DNA of 61,552 nt from positions 1 to 61,552 of the forward strand of contig CALVAS010000002.1 of NCBI GenBank assembly GCA_944325585.1. Direction: 5' to 3'. Positions 58,706-61,552 of the stretch are shown here, in pieces (the first letter of the stretch is position 1; each line of letters begins with the position of its first letter). The notes under the pieces are model-generated. The model did not search any database and was not told the origin of the DNA. It was given only the letters and a program-made list of their open reading frames with translations. The DNA is from Candidatus Gastranaerophilales bacterium (GTDB lineage: Bacteria > Cyanobacteriota > Vampirovibrionia > Gastranaerophilales > Gastranaerophilaceae). The position numbers and the translations under genes were made by a program.

Positions 58706-58753
58706 ATATAGAATATAAATGATAAAATTTTTAATATATTTCTATATATAGAA
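58704..58753. promoter_or_regulatory. Candidate XRE operators before prepilin gene
   Basis: TTCTATATATAGAA (58740-58753) is a perfect 14-bp palindrome, 20 bp before the prepilin ATG. ATATATAGAA (58704-58713) is a second partial copy, next to the regulator start codon. Confidence 0.5.
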
Positions 58754-58772
58754 CCATAAAGGGAAACATAAT

Positions 58773-59441
58773 ATGCAAAATAAGATATTTTTGTCCTTCA
58801 CAATTGCGGAAGTGCTTATTACACTCGGCTTAATCGGCATTGTTGCGGCAATGACATTGCCTACAGTTATTAAGAAATACCAGGAAGTTCAGTTTAAAAG
58901 TGCTTATAAAAAAGCGTATGCAGAACTTTCTCAAGTTTTTCAAGAGGCTTTGTTTAATCAAGAATTTACACGCACAAAAAGCTATGATGCAGCTTCAACT
59001 TTGGAAGAACTTGCTGTGTTTAAAGCAGGATTTAAAATTATGCTTGACTGCGGAAACAAGGATATTTATCGATGCTGGGCAAAAGGTGACACTGTTTGTG
59101 GCGGAAGTTGTTCTTCAGGCGATCAATCAGATGGAATTGACCTTGAAAATGGTTCACCGTCTGAAAATACATCATATTGTTTTTTAGATGTTTCTGGGCG
59201 AAGCTGGTGTGTGTATGAAAAAGGTCAAAATATATTTCTTGTCGATACAAACGGATTCTCTGGACCAAATTTATTCGGAAAAGACCGGTGGATATTTACA
59301 TTTGGTGATGCTAACAACAAACAGGCAAATCAGGCTCAAAAATACAAGAAAGTAATAACCTTTTATAATCAGGATATTTTAAAACAGAGCAGTTTTTGTA
59401 AACATCCACCGTGCTATTACTATAGCTGGCTTTTGAATTAA
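58773..59441 (+). CDS. Prepilin-like protein, third copy
   Basis: A 222-residue protein with a short leader MQNKIFLS, then FTIAEVLITLGLIGIVAAMT (residues 9-28); Phe +1, Glu +5, Ser at -1. The mature part has QFKSAYKKAYAELSQVFQEA, a cysteine-rich loop (CGNKDIYRCWAKGDTVCGGSC), the motif LVDTNGFSGPNLFGKDRW (about 164-181) and the C-terminus CYYYSWLLN. No G tract in this leader. GGGAAAC precedes the ATG. It is adjacent to and divergent from the XRE gene, which may regulate it. Confidence 0.85.
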   Translation: MQNKIFLSFTIAEVLITLGLIGIVAAMTLPTVIKKYQEVQFKSAYKKAYAELSQVFQEALFNQEFTRTKSYDAASTLEELAVFKAGFKIMLDCGNKDIYRCWAKGDTVCGGSCSSGDQSDGIDLENGSPSENTSYCFLDVSGRSWCVYEKGQNIFLVDTNGFSGPNLFGKDRWIFTFGDANNKQANQAQKYKKVITFYNQDILKQSSFCKHPPCYYYSWLLN

Positions 59442-59464
59442 AAGTCAGACTTTTTTGTATTCGC

Positions 59465-59884
59465 ATGAAACTTCAAGGAAAATATTATAGAGGCGTACAA
59501 TGCATCAAATTCTGTTTGTATAACAAGTCCATATATTTCACGGAAGTTTCTGTTGCTGCAGAAGACTCAAGAGTAACGTTTCAACTTACTGACGGCAGTT
59601 TGATTGTGCTCGGTATATATAGTACAGACAGTGCAGGTGAAAAATATAATTGGCAGGATGTTATTGTTGATATAAACGGAAAAAATAATCCTAATCGTTT
59701 TGGGCGAGATGTTTTTTATTTTGTAAAAACTTCTGAAAAGAGCGCAAAAGGTTTTTTGCCCCGCTGTTACAATAAAAGTTCGGATGAGATAAACACTGAA
59801 TGCAGCAAAAATGGTACAGGGATGTGCTGTGCAGCAAAGATTATTGGTGACGGCTGGCAAATTAGAGACAATTATCCATGGTGA
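59465..59884 (+). pseudogene. Chimeric pilin fragment joined to an antisense relic
   Basis: A 139-codon ORF without a prepilin N-terminus. Residues about 33-139 match the C-terminal part of the prepilin-like proteins: QLTDGSLIVLGIYS, IVDINGKNNPNRFGRDVFYF, paired Cys and GDGWQIRDNYPW. Residues about 3-32 come from DNA that, on the minus strand (59560-59471), encodes CSNRNFREIYGLVIQTEFDA, a close match to CGNRNFREIYGIYMRTGFDA in the neighbouring O-antigen ligase-like gene (18 identities in 30). The ORF is thus a recombination product, probably not a working pilin. It may serve as a donor cassette for the intact genes. Confidence 0.75.
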
Positions 59885-61191
59885 TTTTCTTTATTAACTG
59901 CAGAAATCACAGCAACCATTGTCCAGAAGATAAACTGCAATTGCGGTCTAAAGAATACCGTATCAACCAGTCCGTGAATCATAAGTGCACAAATCGAAAT
60001 TACTGCTGCTGATAAAAATATTACCTCTTTGGTATCAGCGGATTTAAGAATTATTTTGATACCGTCATGCAAAGTTGAGATTATAAATCCTAAAAAGGCA
60101 AGTAGTGCAAAAATTCCGCTTTCAACGGCAATTTCAAGAAATATATTGTACGCGGACAATGCATCAAAGCCTGTTCTCATGTAGATTCCGTAAATTTCTC
60201 GAAAGTTTCTGTTCCCGCAGCCTATTCCCAGCAGCCAGTTTTCTTTAAACATGTTAAAAGAAGACTGGTAAACGTTGAATCTGAAAGAATTTGAAGAATC
60301 CTGACGCATTGCAAACATGGACAAAACCCTTGCTCTAAGTGAGGCGGACAATAGAATCGCAGACGTCATTAGCGCAACGCACCCGCCAACGATTGAAATA
60401 TATATAGCTTTATAGTTTTGCCAGAGGTATTTTGCTGACACTAAGAACGTTCCGGCAAGAATCACCAGCATTCCGATATAAGATCCGCGGCATCCGGTTA
60501 AAAACAGGGCAGCACTTGATATAAGCGCCAAAACTCCGAAAATAATTCCGGCATTATATTTTTTATCCGTTAAAAATCCCGCGCAAACAGCGTATAAAGC
60601 AGGAATTCCGGCAACAAAATATCCGCCCAGAAGATTTGGATTGTAAGGTTTTAATGTTCCGTAAACCCGCGTCATAACTTCTTCCGGATTAAGTTTTGAA
60701 ACGTCCTGCCATGTTGAAATTTCTTCAACATGCGCAAAATTCTGCAAAAATCCGATTATTCCTTCAAAACTTATGCACAAACCTATTGTCATAAATATCG
60801 GAAATATTTTATCTCTGTTATTTTTTAAAAAGTGAGCTGTTGAAAGGTAAAAACCAAGATAAATAACCGTTTTCAAAAATCCTTTCAAACTGAGTGCAAA
60901 CAGACTTGAACCCGCAAGGCTTATGATAACAATCATAAAATATGCCAGAAGCCAGATTTCGGCTCCTGTAGCTTCCAGTTTTTCGCCCCTGACGATTAGA
61001 AGTTTCGCAAGTGTCAGAATCGTTGCGAAAAATGCTATAATTCCGATGTAATCAGACGGAAATACAGTTGACGTTACAAAAACAGCCAGTATTAATAAAT
61101 AAATGAATTTATCAATATTTTGAAGAATTAAACTGTTTTTATATAAAAATTGCGTATGATTTTGAGTAAAATTAAATAGTTTATTGAACAT
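59872..61191 (-). CDS. O-antigen ligase / Wzy-like membrane protein
   Basis: A 439-residue polytopic protein with about ten to twelve hydrophobic segments. The C-terminal half has the O-antigen ligase domain: a periplasmic loop with arginines (GSYIGMLVILAGTF preceded by FLTGCRG), RFNVYQSSFNMFKENWLLGI (about 300-319) and GCGNRNFREIYGIYMRTGFD (about 320-339), then SAYNIFLEIAVESGIFALLA. Such proteins join polysaccharide to lipid A core or polymerise repeat units. The substrate is unknown. The ATG overlaps the DUF4330 gene end by 11 bp, and its stop overlaps the chimeric ORF by 13 bp. Confidence 0.85.
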   Translation of the reverse strand: MFNKLFNFTQNHTQFLYKNSLILQNIDKFIYLLILAVFVTSTVFPSDYIGIIAFFATILTLAKLLIVRGEKLEATGAEIWLLAYFMIVIISLAGSSLFALSLKGFLKTVIYLGFYLSTAHFLKNNRDKIFPIFMTIGLCISFEGIIGFLQNFAHVEEISTWQDVSKLNPEEVMTRVYGTLKPYNPNLLGGYFVAGIPALYAVCAGFLTDKKYNAGIIFGVLALISSAALFLTGCRGSYIGMLVILAGTFLVSAKYLWQNYKAIYISIVGGCVALMTSAILLSASLRARVLSMFAMRQDSSNSFRFNVYQSSFNMFKENWLLGIGCGNRNFREIYGIYMRTGFDALSAYNIFLEIAVESGIFALLAFLGFIISTLHDGIKIILKSADTKEVIFLSAAVISICALMIHGLVDTVFFRPQLQFIFWTMVAVISAVNKENHHG

Positions 61192-61552
61192 TTTCCACTG
61201 CGCTCAATTGCTGATCTGTAACTGCTTCATCCGTTCCGTGCGTAAGCTGAATGTTTGAAACTGTTCCGTTTAGTCTGTAGTCGGAACCTTCCAGTGTTAT
61301 CGGAAGTCCTATTTTAATCTTGTTTCCGCCGACAACAGCACCGTCTTTTGTGATTTTTGCAGTGTCTTTAAGCGTAACAACCGCATCATAAACATTCGGT
61401 TGAGAAACGTCTTCAACAACTATAACGGTTTTTGTGTTTTTCGTATTCAAAACAGGCAGAACGATTTTTCTTTTGTCAGCCTTTACGTTTGTTATCATCA
61501 GGTCTGAATAAGGAACATTTCTGATACTGATAAAAGTTTTTTCATTTGCTTT
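61181..61552 (-). CDS. DUF4330-like protein, 5' part outside window
   Basis: An open frame of 123 codons that continues past the window edge. The first ATG inside is at 61498, but codons upstream (ending ISIRNVPYSDL) stay open, so the true start lies beyond 61552. IRNVPYSDLMITNVKADKRK and the strand-rich GAVVGGNKIKIGLPITLEGS are like DUF4330 proteins common in cyanobacteria and their relatives. They usually carry an N-terminal membrane helix, which would be off the window. It overlaps the O-antigen ligase-like gene by 11 bp, so the two are co-translated. Confidence 0.7.
   Translation of the reverse strand, partial: KANEKTFISIRNVPYSDLMITNVKADKRKIVLPVLNTKNTKTVIVVEDVSQPNVYDAVVTLKDTAKITKDGAVVGGNKIKIGLPITLEGSDYRLNGTVSNIQLTHGTDEAVTDQQLSAVENVQ

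Noticed and set aside
1-61552. CRISPR arrays, tRNA or rRNA genes, intact insertion sequences
   Set aside because: I saw no regularly spaced repeats, no tRNA T-loop signatures outside coding frames, no rRNA segments and no transposase motifs.

Overview
The window reads as chromosome from a gut-type, non-photosynthetic relative of the cyanobacteria (Melainabacteria / Vampirovibrionia, probably Gastranaerophilales-like). This is inference. It rests on the AT-rich base composition, the dense short-gap gene layout, a diderm envelope gene set (kdsD, kdsC, lpxI, lpxB, an LptD-like barrel, an MCE protein), a DUF4330 protein, several prepilin-like proteins with FT[LMI]xEVLITLG starts and a DxNG...PNxxGxD tail, and promoter boxes that match the cyanobacterial HLR1 (RpaB) consensus. 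I saw no photosynthesis gene, tRNA, rRNA, CRISPR array or intact insertion sequence.

Layout. 1-6.3 kb: a TPR protein, a prepilin-like gene with a G8 tract in its leader, hisS with small neighbours, coaX, and the redox repressor gene rex. Rex is preceded by a candidate structured RNA with its own promoter and terminator. 6.6-16.1 kb: pdxJ, a MurT-like ligase, a YtxH/DUF948 membrane-protein cluster, an RluD-type pseudouridine synthase, lspA and leuS. 16.9-23 kb: murC-murB-ddl-ftsQ-nadE, a cell wall and division operon. 23.4-25.7 kb: rpmI-rplT, two small unknown proteins, a YajQ-family gene and panD. 25.9-31.3 kb: a tight three-gene unit with a GH13 enzyme and two large membrane-associated unknown proteins. 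31.4-34.1 kb: kdsD-kdsC-queD-uppP. 34.2-39.3 kb: a second prepilin-like gene preceded by a G12 tract, an ArsB/NhaD-type transporter, a D-2-hydroxyacid dehydrogenase and a TPR protein. 39.3-49.4 kb (minus strand): MCE protein, dGTPase, unknown membrane protein, lpxB, lpxI, class II aldolase, LptD-like protein, EnvC-like M23 peptidase and a 34-residue membrane microprotein. 49.5-61.5 kb: a P-loop/TPR protein, rsmG, a GNAT-like protein, small and large unknown proteins, an amidohydrolase, a DegT aminotransferase, an XRE regulator beside a third prepilin-like gene, a chimeric pilin fragment, an O-antigen ligase-like gene and an edge-truncated DUF4330 gene.

Functionally most of the window builds the envelope: peptidoglycan precursors (murC, murB, ddl, a MurT homologue, uppP), lipid A and KDO (lpxI, lpxB, kdsD, kdsC), outer-membrane assembly (LptD-like, MCE), lipoprotein maturation (lspA) and septum splitting (EnvC-like). 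The rest is cofactor synthesis (CoA, PLP, NAD, queuosine) and translation.

The most novel signals are regulatory: (1) homopolymeric G tracts in the leaders of two prepilin-like genes, which look phase-variable; (2) HLR1-like direct repeats set 34-39 bp before a shared ACTTTATATAT element upstream of three small unknown genes; (3) a folded, terminator-ended RNA in front of rex; (4) leaderless-looking promoters; (5) a pilin fragment fused to an antisense relic of an O-antigen ligase gene.
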